A program made the position numbers and the translations under genes. From assembly GCA_002105175.1 (NCBI GenBank), contig MCGE01000001.1:2604001-2668000 (forward strand): DNA of 64,000 nt, written 5' to 3'. The first letter of the stretch is position 1. Every line of letters begins with the position of its first letter. Source of the stretch: Absidia repens. Lineage: Eukaryota; Mucoromycota; Mucoromycetes; Mucorales; Cunninghamellaceae. This document shows, piece after piece, positions 11,281-23,564 of the stretch. Below the pieces are notes generated by a model. It was not told where the DNA came from. It saw only the letters and a list, made by a program, of their open reading frames with translations, and searched no databases.

Positions 11281-11940
11281 TAGAGAAAGGCCACAAAAAT
11301 TATTTCAAATCCAGCACACGTGGAGTTTTATTTACGCCCAATTTTCATTTTCCTTTTTTTCTTTCTTTTTTAAATCTTCACTATTGTGGCTCCTATGGGG
11401 TTGTCTTGGCCTTGGAATAGTATCAGGACTAGTTTAGAAGGGGTTTCAGCTCAGGGATTACAAGATGCATGGGGAAATCCTTTCATTTTGGATTCAGGAT
11501 TAGAACCATCATTAGTTGGTGTTTTGAAGCCTTCATTAGCTTAGTTTAGACTTAGTTTGTCCATAGTATGTATCTACATCTGAATAAAATATGTTTCTTT
11601 TTGTATGTTTCAATGAAAAATGTCCCATTAGTCTCTCTCATGTCTATTACTTTTTCAATACCATCAATTCTTTTTGATTGCTGTTGACGGTTGTTGTGCT
11701 TTAACGACGGAAGTTCCTATAGTCTTTCTCAGGTCTTGTCTGCTTCAGACAGTATATTAGATCCCGTTTTGCAAACGTCTCTTTAGATTAGTGTTGACCA
11801 TTCTTCAATCATTCCCGTTATTCTCACTCATGCTACCTTCATGAGATCTCTTGTCACAATGAACCTCTTCCCCACTCTTAGTGTAGTGTTCATTATGCTT
11901 CAATAAAATGCGCCTTTTTTTTTTATCATCCTTTAACCTA
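11281..11940 (+). repeat. Dispersed repeat family, copy B (3'-truncated)
   Basis: Starts at TAGAGAAAGGCCACA and carries TTCAAATCC plus CACACGTGG, a pyrimidine tract, the shared core (GGACTAGTTTAGAAGGGG, GATTACAAGATGCATGGGGA) and two internal units ending in CTTCAATAAAA. Similarity to copies A and D fades after about 11940. Confidence 0.75.
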
Positions 11941-14106
11941 TTAAACACTTACTTTCTAGCATAGTAGTACCACTTTCCCTCATAATGCAATCTACCCCCA
12001 AGCGAAAGCAAGGGACTTTTATCAAAGTGTCAATTAGCAGCGTCGTCAGTACTTATATTGACTTTATTCCACATACACACAAATGTGGATCAATGAAAAT
12101 TTGAGTATGGCGGATACGTCCATTACAATGCAAAATGGTAAGCGCAGCTAATCCATTTCATCAAAGTACCCATTTCTACTCCTTATTCCCTTGACACCAT
12201 GTAGGCTGTTTGATTCGCCCAATAAAAAATAAATCTTGCAACAATGCTCAGTATACTCGTGGGACATGGTTTTAATTTGCTTTGTAAGAAACAGGAACCG
12301 GGAAGTGTTGTAAAAAGGGTTGATTTCAAATAGAAAAATAATTCCCTTTTGGATGTGATGAAGTACGGGGGCAGTGAATTGATCCATATTCACTGAAGAG
12401 TTACTGGTCGAAAAATACCCTGCGCTTGCGCTGGGTTGAAAAAAAAACATGATACAGATACAGTTACGTTTTCCTTTTTGAACATTTATACTGAGCATAA
12501 CAGATAGTTAAATTAGGGCAACACACAAGAGGTCCCCTCTCCCTGGCCCATGTTCCAAATAAACTGGTTTGCTAAATGACCCTCACTTAATATACGATGG
12601 CTCTTTTCTCTTTTTCTTTTGAAAAAAACATTCGCCAATATAGTGCACAATTTAACCTATATGGTATTGCATCAAAGATTAAGATGTATATTTCATTCCA
12701 GTCTACAAGGGAAAAAAAAAATCCAAACGAAAAGCTGTCATTATGGGGAAATCTTACAGGGTCCGGAAAGTCTAACACATGATATGGAAGTCTTGTTGTG
12801 CAACTCAAATCATGCTTTTATCATATCATTTGGATGTCGGCATGTAAAAAAAAAATGCAGCCTTTCCATCATTCCTTTTGAGTGACCAGGAATATCCATT
12901 TTTTTGGACTCCTGGAAAACTGATGGTAAGTCTAAAAAAAAAAGCAGGTACAAGTTATTGATTTGAAACCTTCCCAATCAATGTTTTCATTAAAAAACAC
13001 AAGACGGGGGTTCATTATAATACAGAAAAAGAAAAAGTAAAAACATTATAGACTTACAGTAGTGACGATAACAATGACGATGATGATGATGACATTTCAA
13101 TGGTTAAAAATGTAAATGATACGGTAACAATAAAGATCACGTTACCATAAAATGTATCTAGTCCTCACTCCACTTTCTCGAATTTATTAGAAGCATTTTT
13201 ATTCATCTCCCGATGCATTTATAATCTGAGCCTGATCCAGTGTATGGCCAAACTGATAAGGTAAGGCGGGAAAAAAAAGCCTCCCATGTGAATGGGATCC
13301 AATCAATTTCTTAATCAACCGATATTTTCAAACGGATTTCTAAAGAAGAGGAAAGATATCGGAACGGAGTATGATGTGTTTAACCAATAAAAAGAGGGTA
13401 CCTGTTCGCAGAACAAGATATGCTGAAAATAGAAATTATCGCTCAAACTCGAACAATAGCCAATGTAATCTATACACTCAAAAGAAATTAACATTTTTAT
13501 ATAACCACAAAGATAGCAAACAAAGGTTACTATTTTTTTTGTAGCGTATATCTCGTGATGAATGGGCAAAATCAAATAAAAAGGGACCTCTTCTATTTAC
13601 TTTGAATGTCCGACTAGCCAAGCCGTGAGAAAAACGATCAAGTCTACCGTAAGATCGGAAACCTTATCTTCCCCTCAATTTTTCTGCCCTGAGTTTATAA
13701 CACGTAACTGTGGTTGGTTCCTTGTCATTTATTCTAATAATTGTAAAGAAGAAATAAAATAAAAAAGGTACATATATTATGTATGTCGAAGTGCTTTTGA
13801 ATATATAGTTGCTTTGCTTATTTGTTTATTTGTTTTATTGGTGACACGCAGTATATTTTTTTTGTTTATCCAAGCAGTTGTCCAATGAGTGATTTAGAGT
13901 TTTTTCTAGCATGCACACTAATTGTTTTATGGACAAAATAGTTATTTCCAACTTTGTCAACTGGATCTGAAAAGAAAATTTTTTTCGTATATTTTGATTT
14001 TCCCGCCTTTGAACTTGATTCCTTCTTTCTTTTTCTTTTTCCTTTTTTTTACTCCCCCACTCTTTTTACTTTTTCCTTTTCTTATAATCAGCAAACCATA
14101 AATTGA
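11941..14106. other. Intergenic, no gene seen
   Basis: More than 2 kb of AT-rich DNA. Overlapping ORFs at 12148-12498, 12587-12885 and 13315-13575 read Phe/Ile/Lys-rich sequence without domains or introns. GAT/ACA simple sequence is found near 13074-13092. A pyrimidine-rich leader precedes the transporter ATG at 14107. Confidence 0.5.
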
Positions 14107-15722
14107 ATGGATACCGAAAAAGCACCTAGTGTTCAAAGCAAAGTAGAACATGTTGTGGACTATAACGAAGATGCACGATCAGAAACTTCAGTCAATGAAT
14201 TTGGACGCGGCAATGGCTCTTTCATGACAGCCTACTTCAACGTTACTTGTGTAAGTAAATCGCACTTACTCACTAACATGTCGAGATTCATGGAATTTCG
14301 TTCCTCGGAAAGTTACTGATGAACCTTTTTTTTCTTTTTTAGGTTGTTGCTGGTACTGGTACTCTCGGTCTTCCTCAAGCTTTTGCTAAAGGTGGATGGT
14401 TGGGTATCTTGATTTTACTTTTATCTTATGGTATGGCTATCTACTCTGGTATTGTTTTGATCCGATGTCTTTACCATAAGCCCGGTCACCGAATTCATGA
14501 TTATAAGGGGATGGGCACTGCAGCTTTCGGTGTTGTCGGTTACATTGTTGCTTCCGCTTTACATTTCCTCAATCTTTTTGGTTGTCCTGCTCTATACATT
14601 GTTTTGGCATCTGATAACTTTGTGCAACTCTTGAGAGGCACGGTAAGTAAATATATAATATATATTTTCAATATCATAGCTGATGATGTATTCTTTGATT
14701 TGCAGCCTGGTGAATTGAATCAAACACTCTGGTCCATCATTGTTGGTGTCATTTTGTTGATCCCTTCTTTAGTTTTGAAAACTCTTCGTGAAATCACTGT
14801 CATCTCGTCTATCGGCGCTGTCTGCACCATGATGGCCGTATTCATTGTCTTGGTCGAATCACCCATGTACCATAAAGAGCATCCTGAAGTCCACCGCGAC
14901 GGTGTCATCTGGACTGGTTTCCCTAGTGCCCTTGCCACAATTGCCTTTTCTTATGGTGGAAATAACACATATCCTCGTAAGAAAAATATTTTTGCTTTGA
15001 TGACTCATCATTACATTATATACTAAATCATCTTTTTATTTTTTTTAGACGTTGAACATGCGTTGAAAAAGCCTCACCACTGGACTTATGCATTGATTGC
15101 TGGTTTGTCTACATGTACTGTGCTTTACTTTTTAACTAGTATTCCTGCTTACTATGCATTCGGTAGCAGCGCAGAAAGTCCCATTTACAAGTCCCTGCCT
15201 ACAGGTACTGGTCAAATGATTGCCATTATCGTCATGACAATTCATGTTATTTTGGCCATTCCGATTTACACCACTTCCTTCTCCTTGGAATTTGAAAAAT
15301 GGACTCGCGCTGATGAACAACGTCTTGGCAAGTTTGGCGCTTGGGTCGCTCGTGCTGTTATTCGTGCTTGTACTATGGCTATATTGGTTATCTTGGCCGT
15401 ATTCATCCCATTCTTCGATGACTTTATGGGTTTAATCGGCGCTTTGGCGAACTGCGGTTTGGTCTTTTTATTACCTATCCTTTGTTACTTAAAATTAACC
15501 GGTGTCAGAAACAAGCCTTGGTATGAGCTGGCCTTCTGTGCGTTGACTTTGGTGCTTGGTGTCGTCGGTAAGTCCTTTTTTTTTTTTTTTTTTTTTTTTT
15601 TTGTATAGCAATATTTTTGAATCAGTTATGCTCATTCCTACTACTTTCTATCCTTAGGCGTGGTATTTGGCTCAAAAGACGCCATCGAAGCATTGATCGA
15701 TGACTTCCAAAACAAAACATGA
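14107..15722 (+). CDS. Amino-acid transporter, AAAP (Avt-like) family
   Basis: Five exons: 14107-14250, 14343-14642, 14706-14976, 15049-15567 and 15658-15722, about 432 residues. A roughly 40-residue hydrophilic N-terminus is followed by about 11 membrane helices. The first helix carries TGTLGLPQAFAKGGWLG, the classic GxLxLPxAFxxGG pattern of the amino acid/auxin permease (PF01490) family. FSYGGNNTYP before the next helix and AIPIYTTSF later also match. Fungal members move neutral amino acids across the vacuolar or plasma membrane; which of the two cannot be decided. The last intron holds a T run of 26 or more. The C-terminus is short and hydrophilic (DDFQNKT). Confidence 0.85.
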
Positions 15723-16439
15723 TCCTGACTGGTACTGTTACACCCTGTCATCCCCATCCACAATCTACTTTTATTACAGTCATCATTTATTCATAGTATA
15801 TACCTCCTTTATGTCTCCTCCATATTTTTATTGTAGAAATGATTTTTTAATATACTTACTCTCTCCCCTTCCCACCCGTCTCGCTACATTAGTATTTTTA
15901 ATTTGTCAAGATGTGTAAATATATTGTCTTTGTCCTTATAGAAATTTTTTTCCAATATATACTTCAATAAAAGCCCTTACTTTGAAATGAAAATTTCTAC
16001 ACTACGATATTTAGTTGTTCGTAGTATTGCCTTTTTTTTTTTTTTTTTTGGTCACGATATGCGCGCTTTCGTTTGGATTAGGAATCTATTTTTAAGAGCT
16101 TGCCAATTTATACTGTCTCAATTTCCATCTAATTGCACCAAAAAGCCCACAATTATATCAAATTTTAAAGAATCGACAAATGCATATCTTTATATATTGT
16201 TGTTGCTAAACTGAATACTCATACGTGAAGTTGTACTTTCGTACACTATAGTGCAGCTTAGCAGGAACGTAAAGTAAACACAAATTTTCATATTCAATCT
16301 CACGGTTCCAGAGAAAAAAAAGAAAAAAGAAAAAAGATCAACTGGATGTCAGGGGGTGGTTGTCGACGTGTCGAGTTTGATGGAGTTAGATGCTCCTGCA
16401 ATTTTGCACAACTGCCTTCAATTTGGGCTTTAATATACG
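15723..16439. other. Intergenic, 3' flank of the transporter
   Basis: AATAAA near 15967. Contains a T18 run at 16031. No gene seen. Confidence 0.5.
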
Positions 16440-16910
16440 GCATAGCGCAAGACATAAGAAAGAAGTTCGGATTTTTTTTTATTAAAACATAATAATGGTT
16501 AGCAGTAATCTAAATGACGATGGTAAGAAGAAGAAAAAGATTTCCTGGACAAGACATGAATGAGATTATTGGGAAGTTCTTCATTCAAGCATGTAAAAGC
16601 GACATATTTTATTCAGATATAGATATAATTTATGGACAAATTAACACTAAACAAAGCTAACGAAGCCGTCAAAAACGCAACTTGTTGTGGTTCCAGATCC
16701 CAGATCCAAAACGAAAGGGTTTCCCCCATGCATCTTGTCATCCCTGATCTTAAACCCCTTCTAAACTAATCCTGGAACTAATCTAAGATCACTATAACCT
16801 AAAAGTAGTTGAATGATGAAGAAAAAAAAAAAAAAAAAGAAAAGAAAGTGACTGAAAATTGGAAGTAAATAAATATTCACGTGGGCGGGATTTGAATTGG
16901 TCTCTCGTGA
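16440..16910 (-). repeat. Dispersed repeat family, copy C (partial)
   Basis: Reverse-strand copy. It keeps the head (CGAGAGACCAATTCAAATCC, then CCCACGTGAATATTTATTT), the core block (seen on + as CATGCATCTTGTCATCCCTG and CCCCTTCTAAACTA) and the first internal unit. It lacks the last third that is present in copies A and D. Confidence 0.75.
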
Positions 16911-17490
16911 GCGATTTTTTTCGTCCATTATGAAAGGGAGCTCATCAGCATAGTGATTCTTATCTCATGGCAATAATTGCCACCACGGTTGTTCTCTTCT
17001 CTCGATGCTTTTGTAGCGAAGATGGAACGATTCCGCCTGGTTTAGTTTACTTCCGTCACTGTAGAATAACTTACCTCTTTGATCGCACTAGTTTATCAGT
17101 CATTATATATATTCTACAACTATTACCCTGCCCCATGCACTCGACACTTACCCCACACACCAACATATACCCCCTAACCGCCTCACATATAGATATGTGT
17201 CATAGTAATATCATTAGACCAGTTTAGTTTAGTTGACATGATTTATCTTTTACGTCTCAATAAAATATGTTTTGTCATTTTACTTTGATATCGTCGTTCA
17301 TATATTTAACGTGTCTCGTTGAATTAGCATACTCACGTTGTCCTGTACGGTGCATGCACGTATAGAAAAAAAACAAAAAGATGACGCCCTGCGCACAAAG
17401 ATAAAGTTATGTGTGAGGCAGCTTCGATCAAGCTTCGTGTCAAGTACTGCTTCTAACGAGTATGCTGTACATTACGTTGTATGTTCGTAT

Positions 17491-17532
<42 letters not shown>

Positions 17533-17776
17533 AGCAGCCCCAACTCTATGTCTAACAGGTTCCCCCAATCCACACATACACGCAAAGATATATCAACTCC
17601 CTTGGTTGATTGGTCAAAATCAAACCAATAACAACCAATTGACTGATAATTGTATACCTTATATTTGACTACTCTTATTTTTATTTTTTGATGTACTGGC
17701 ATCTTCTGTTTGGAAGCAGGCAGAGACGTTCGTACAAACTTATATACTCCAATGTCACCCCGATATATGATGAAGG

Positions 17777-17812
<36 letters not shown>

Positions 17813-18232
17813 AAGAAAGATAATGGCAAAGGTAAAAACGAAACCAAAAATTCAAATATATATCTACGCAAATGGATTGTTGGATAATAATAAATCAATG
17901 GAATGATATATTCCATTATAGATACATGTAATAGATAACAAACTTCCAATGGAAGGAAGACAAACCCAATGTCAGTATCGCACACAAAGCGAATACCCTC
18001 AACTGACGAACTACCCTTCTTTCCAGTCTCAAAGACACATTATATATAAACAATCAAATGATTTATTTTATTGACATTAGAGATAGTAATAACAAAATAT
18101 AAAGTGTGATGAGTAAACTATATGTGTAAGGTATAAATGAATATAATAAATGGATGGAAAAGCTAATTACAATGAATAAAAATATGAAGCTATTAAAAAG
18201 TAATAATAAAGTACGTAGGGGTAATAACTAGA
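16911..18232. other. Intergenic with long A38 and T32 homopolymers
   Basis: An A38 run at 17493-17530 and a T32 run at 17779-17810 flank about 250 bp in opposite orientation. No convincing gene. ORFs across these runs encode polyLys/polyPhe and are artefacts. The right part is the 3' flank of urease. Confidence 0.5.
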
Positions 18233-21200
18233 CTAGAATAAAAATACCGTTTGAGTCAGAGGAAGAGTATCCACCGGGTCACACGTACATTCTTCGCCAT
18301 CCGCGGTCACTTTATAAGTTTCAGGATCGACTTGAATTTTTGGCAAGGCATCGTTGAGGTGCATGTTCTTTTTTCCAATGTTTCGACAATTCTTGACCGC
18401 CTCCACCTTTTTGCGTAGTCCATATTTGTCGATTGTTTTGGTATCGATCGATAGTTGAGACACAAAGGCTAAACAAGTATTTCCAAGTGCTGATGGAAAG
18501 GCGCCATACATGGGTCGAGATATCACAGGTTGCGTTGTAGGTATAGAACCATTGGCATCACCCATTTGACCCCAAACAATCACCCCGCCTTTCAAAATCA
18601 GTTCTGGTTTTGTCCCAAAGAAAGCTGGGTCGAAGCACACCAAATCCGCAACCTTGCCCACTTCAATAGATCCTACCAAATGACTAATCCCATGCGCCAC
18701 AGCACTGATGGTAATATCAAAAAATAAAAATAAAAAACGTCAATACATGTAGTGTCTACAAATAATTTGCTCCCCGGTCCCCCTCAATTGATGACTTACA
18801 CATTGATCGTATACTTTGCAATATATCGCCGAATCCTAAAATTATCACCGCCTTGATCATCATGTTTATCTTCTGGTAAGGGACCACGCTGAGACTTCAT
18901 CTTGCTGGCTGTTTTCCATGTCCGCAGAATGACTTCCCCAATTCGACCCATCGCTTGCGCATCCGAGCTAATAATACTGATGGCGCCCAGATCATGTAAC
19001 ACATCCTCAGCAGCAATCGTTTCCGCTCGAATTCGACTTTCGGCAAATGCAACGTCTTCAGGAATTTGTTTCGAAAGGTGATGGCACACCATGAGCATAT
19101 CGACATGTTCGTCCAGGGTATTTGAAGTAAATGGCCGGGTTGGATTAGTGGATGATGGTATAACGTTGGGTTCACTACAAACACGGATAACTACATACAT
19201 ATACAAAAAAGGTGGTACATGATCAAATTAGTGATAATTTCTTTTTTGGAAGGACGGGAGAGGGAGAGAGAGTGCAAACTACTTACTATCGGGCGCATGG
19301 CCACCACCGGCACCTTCGCTATGGTAGGTATGGATTGTTCGTCCTTTGAATGCATTGATGGTAGATTCTACAAAGCCGGCTTCGTTCAGAGTATCAGTGT
19401 GGATAGTACATTGGACATCCAAATCATCACAAACATCCAAACATGCGTCGATCGATGCGGGTGTTGTTCCCCAGTCTTCGTGCAGCTTCATTCCAAGACA
19501 TCCAGCCTTGACATGGTCAACGATTTCTTGCTTACTTGAACAGTTGCCCTTGCCGGTAAATCCAAAATTCAAAGGAATGTCGTCCGTGGCCTTCAGCATC
19601 GTTTCTATGTGATGGGCTCCAGGCGTACATGTTGTTGCATTTGTTCCAGTATTGGGTCCAGTTCCACCGCCAATCAAAGTCGTGACCCCACTTGCAAGGG
19701 CTTCATAGCAAATTTGAGGACAAATAAAATGCACATGAGAATCAATAGCACCTGCCGTAAATATCTTGCCTTCACCAGCCAGAGCCTCTGTTGCAGCACT
19801 CACTGTCATGCCAGGAGTTACGTCATCCATCACATCAGGGTTACCAGCCTTGCCAATGCCAACTATGATCCCTTTCTTGATACCGATATCAGCTTTGTAT
19901 ATTCCAGTATAGTCCACAATCAATGCATTAGTGATCACCAGGTCCAGCGCATGATCTTCAAGTATATTTGTCGCCTGTCCCATTCCTTCACGGAGCACCT
20001 TGCCGCCGCCAAATTTGCATTCGTCACCATAGTGTGTATAGTCTTTTTCCACTCGTGCCCATAAGTCTGTGTTCCCAAGGCGAATGAGGTCATTTGTAGT
20101 TGGCCCATAATGATCAATATATGATTCCCGATCGATTTTACACACGGTAGCATAAGGAAGAAGGGGTGCGTTGGCATCATTCAAAAATCCACGACTGGCC
20201 AGCTGTTCCATAATCATTGGTAGTTTAGCAAAATCAAGCGGTCCAGTAGCTATGCCGTTTCCACCCGTGATGACCTTATTCCCACCGATTTCCACCAAGG
20301 TTACCGTCTTGAAATCACCAGGCTCGAATCGAGTAGCTGACCCAGCAGGGATATCCAATCGCATACCATAGGCCAATGCACGATTAAAAAATAAAGCAGC
20401 GTTGACTTCAATAAAATGATAGTGAGATCCAACCTATGACATGATGCATAAATAAAAAAATAAAAATGAAACACGAAAAAACGCCAAGTAAGCAATCGTC
20501 AGATAAGGAAATCCCTCACCGTCCCCCCTCCCGTCTGTTGATATAATATTTGTTGATAAATTTACCTGAATTGGACGATCTCCATGATTAGTGACGGACA
20601 GGGATAGGCGTTTTCTTCCAGGACAAAGTTCAATCATACCGAAACTACCACCCGCTTGTCGATGTTGCTGGTGACCAAAAGGCAAGATTGCACCAGGCGC
20701 ATGTCGTTTCATTCGTACAGTTGCCGTTGTATAGGACGGTGTTGGTGTAGTATTTGATGGATTGTCATCATCGTTGGTTTCTTCTTCAAACAATAAAGGA
20801 AATCTGTCCAAAGAAGGGATAGGTAAGAAACTACCATAAAGAGCCATTTCCAGGTTGCCATTATCAGAGCAGATAGGATCATGTACCGTCACCAAGTAAG
20901 TACCATCAGGGAAAGTGCCTTCCACCTGGACCTCATGCAATGTATCCTGTGCGTCCAGATGTAAATGCCGTCTGCCAAGCATTTGTTTACCCATATCCAT
21001 CAACTGGGCAACAGAGTATATTCCATCACGCATGAATTCAAGGAGTTGAGACGCAATCAAGGCTGTGGCTTCTACGTGATTTAATTTCACCCCTCTTGCC
21101 AACCGCTTCTGTGCAAGGACCCCCACTAATATCAAATAACATATGGAAACCAAAGCCATGTAAGTCTGTTTTGTGTGGTTGTTTAAATATAATACGCAAT

Positions 21201-21256
21201 TTAATATTACCTTGATGTAGTAGCAGTTTGTCGATTTCCCTTGGTATAAGGCGCAT
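18233..21256 (-). CDS. URE1: Urease
   Basis: Nickel-dependent urease, hydrolysing urea to ammonia and carbamate in the cytosol. Exons: 21256-21211, 21125-20566, 20433-19287, 19190-18800 and 18704-18233, total 871 residues. This is the single-chain gamma-beta-alpha fusion found in fungi and plants: gamma part [15 protein letters not shown]...[13 protein letters not shown], beta part from about residue 130, then alpha. Active-site features are SHVHF (Ni-binding His pair), [12 protein letters not shown] (the carbamylated bridging Lys), [10 protein letters not shown], the mobile-flap Cys in MVCHHL and the catalytic SSDAQAMGR. The C-terminus ends in [10 protein letters not shown], close to the canonical end. 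All key residues are present, so the enzyme should be active given the Ni-insertion accessory proteins, whose genes are not in this window. Confidence 0.97.
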
Positions 21257-21461
21257 TTGATAAAACCGGTAGGTTGAAAGTGCAAAATAGAGGAATGGGA
21301 GCAGAAAGAAGAACAACAGAGCTGTTTGCTGCTGAATAAAGAAAAAAGAAGAAGATGAGAAAATCATATCCACACCTTTTATTTGCCTATCAAAAATAAA
21401 TAGATAAGCACTATCTAATTACCTTTTTTAATTCCACTGTGTCACCTTGTATATTGATAAA

Positions 21462-21834
21462 ATGGATCCACCTCTATACGTATACCGTGCCAAAAAAAAA
21501 AGACCGCTTCTATATTTGATAGAAAGAATCACGCCATGGGAATCTGCACTTAAACAAAGACAAGAGTTAGTAGAAGTAAAGCAGTATATTTAATGCTTAT
21601 ATTACCTGAACAAACACTGAAGAGAAGCCAAATCATCCTGGTATAGTATATATCTTATTGATGGATGGGAAAACTTGCCACAAGAGAATTATACCAGCGA
21701 CCAAATGCTGTACATGGCCCACACTCTAAAAAAACAAAAACTTAATAACAGGGTATGGCCATGGGTTTATTTTTCATTTGATATACCTTCGCTTTTCAAG
21801 TACGGTCGACGCTAAGATTGAATCGTTTGCTTGA
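21462..21834 (+). CDS. Small spliced protein of unknown function, divergent to urease
   Basis: I do not recognise the family. Exon 1 starts at ATG 21462 and encodes MDPPLYVYRAKKKRPLLYLI followed by ERITPWESALKQRQELVEVK. A 39-nt intron (donor GTATAT at about 21584, acceptor CTGAAG) leads into EAKSSWYSIYLIDGWENLPQ and ENYTSDQMLYMAHTLKKQKL. The frame then either runs on to TAA 21813-21815 or splices a GTATGG..CAAG intron to STVDAKIESFA and TGA 21832-21834. Composition, codon choice and frame continuity across splices argue for a real gene of about 100 residues. The basic N-terminus and lack of membrane helices leave a mitochondrial or nuclear location open. It starts 206 bp from the urease ATG, head-to-head. 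Confidence 0.55.
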
Positions 21835-22645
21835 CCATAAAGCAAGAATAAGCCAGATTGTATACAGTAATTCAAGTCGTTACTTCACGGAGTGCATGAG
21901 GAAGGATGGTTTGTATAGGGGGAGGGAATAGATCAGTGGGTAAAGTGGAATTGTGGAGAGGAAGAAGGTGTGTATTAGGGTTATGGGATTTTAGGTTCAT
22001 TTGAATCACCGACCCGAGTTTTGATCAATAATAGATAAAAATAGATAAAAAGATAATAATTTCTAGTTTAATAAGTGAAGTCATAAACTAAAGTATGTGA
22101 AGGGTAAAACGAAAAAGGTATGGGAAGGAAAATGAATACAATAACTAGAGAATAACCCCCCGATCGCCAGTAAAAGAATGGCCAACTAAATCCTTCAAAA
22201 GGGTATATGGCAGAGATAAGATCGTTTCAAGTGTTGATGTTGTGTCGGAAATGATGATTTCAGTTCCAATGTTGAATAGCAGTGTAAAAGTTGATCACTA
22301 CCGGCCAAAGCACATCAGTGTCGTGATAAGAGTCCCAACCAAGCAGGCACCATGATGATAATTCCCAAAGTGAATATATGTTAACCACCAGGTAAATCCA
22401 GTTTGTTGCATTCGCTGAACCTGTTCCACAGTGATGCTGCATAACAAGTATTTGGTATCATTATCGCCCCGAGTCGTATATGTGTCATGTGTGCGTGTTG
22501 TGTGCGATTGTGTGCGGTTGTGTGTTTTTGTGTTTTGTGTTTTGTGTTTCAGTCATAACTGTGAAGCCCATACAAGTCCAACAGTCCTCTTTGCCAAAGA
22601 GTTTCAAGGGCCGAGTACAATACAAATCGCCAATATAGAATGTAG
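21835..22645. other. Unresolved region, possible minus-strand coding
   Basis: All three minus-strand frames are open over long parts of 22240-22645. Examples are TWWLTYIHFGNYHHGACLVG ending at a TAG near 22290 and an alternative frame ending at 22260. Either could be a 3' exon of the next feature or chance. A GT-rich stretch lies at 22490-22550. Confidence 0.3.
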
Positions 22646-23190
22646 CTAATAGTTGGTTGCGATGAAAGACGCCTGCTGTTGATCCTGTTCTGTGCCAGAT
22701 TCCAAAGATCGAAGGGAAATGCTTTGATGGAAAAAGACAGCAGATAATGGATACAAAGGTGCCAAAGGTGCCAAACGAGCTACCCCCAACGTACCATTGG
22801 AATAATAAGCGGAAGCACCATATTCATCAAGTTGCTGCCATCCCTTTTGAAATACGCCCGTCACATCAGTTCATTCTTCTAGTTGAGGTCGTCAAAATAA
22901 AATGAAAGCATCAATAAAAGTACATTGTAGTTGGAATCATAAATATTTCATATTACCTCGGAAGAAGATGAATGGAGGCTTGAGAATAAAGAGAAGGATC
23001 AGAAAAACCGGTAAGTCGACAAGTAATAAATAGAAGAGAAAGAAGGACTGGATTGGAAGGATGAGAAAAATGAAAAATGGGGAAGGGAAGGATGAATGAG
23101 AAAAGAAAACATGGGGAAAAGGGGATGGATGGGGAAGGTGATCGATTCATTCATTGACAATTACCTTGATCTACATACTTCACGTTTCAT
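22646..23190 (-). CDS. Possible small gene, unknown product
   Basis: Tentative. The last exon (22843-22646) has good codon use and reads GWQQLDEYGASAYYSNGTLG, VARLAPLAPLYPLSAVFFHQ and so on, ending FIATNY. A phase-compatible model adds exons 22978-22957 and 23190-23165 (MKREVCRSS...). The in-frame TGA just upstream of residue stretch TDVTGVFQKG means the acceptor must be CAAAAG at 22844, or the gene is damaged. No family was recognised. Confidence 0.3.
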
Positions 23191-23564
23191 TTTCGACAGA
23201 CGTATTGAGATATACATGTCAATATCATTATGAAGAGTAGTTGAAAACGAGAAAGAAGAGCACAAAAAAAAAAAAAAAAAAAAAAAGGTAAAAGAGAAGA
23301 AAGAGAGTGTCAGTTAATCCGGGGTAACAAATTTGGAGGTAGAGCGATCAAATGAAGTTTGAAATTTCATTTATTTATGGTAAATAAGAGGTAAAGACTA
23401 TATTAATACAGTTACAAATAAAAATAATAAACTATGGAATAATGCAAAAAATATAATAGAACATGCATAACAGTAATAAAAGCGAATGATGATAAATAGT
23501 AATGTAAAAAAAAAAAAAAAGGTAGAAGGATGTCTATATAACAAATAAAGTGGCAGATTAATAT
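23191..23564. other. Intergenic, A-rich
   Basis: Poly(A) runs at about 23264-23286 and 23506-23520. Contains the 3' flank of the sugar porter. No gene seen. Confidence 0.5.

Noticed and set aside
12148..12885. Several overlapping ORFs of 60-116 residues
   Set aside because: AT-driven composition, no motif, no codon bias, no splice continuity.
16860..17000. tRNA gene at the repeat head (TTCAAATCC, with a nearby CAT that could be an anticodon)
   Set aside because: Acceptor, D, anticodon and T stems do not pair. At most a decayed tRNA-derived element.
17338..17906. ORFs spanning the A38 and T32 runs
   Set aside because: They encode polyLys or polyPhe and have no other coding features.
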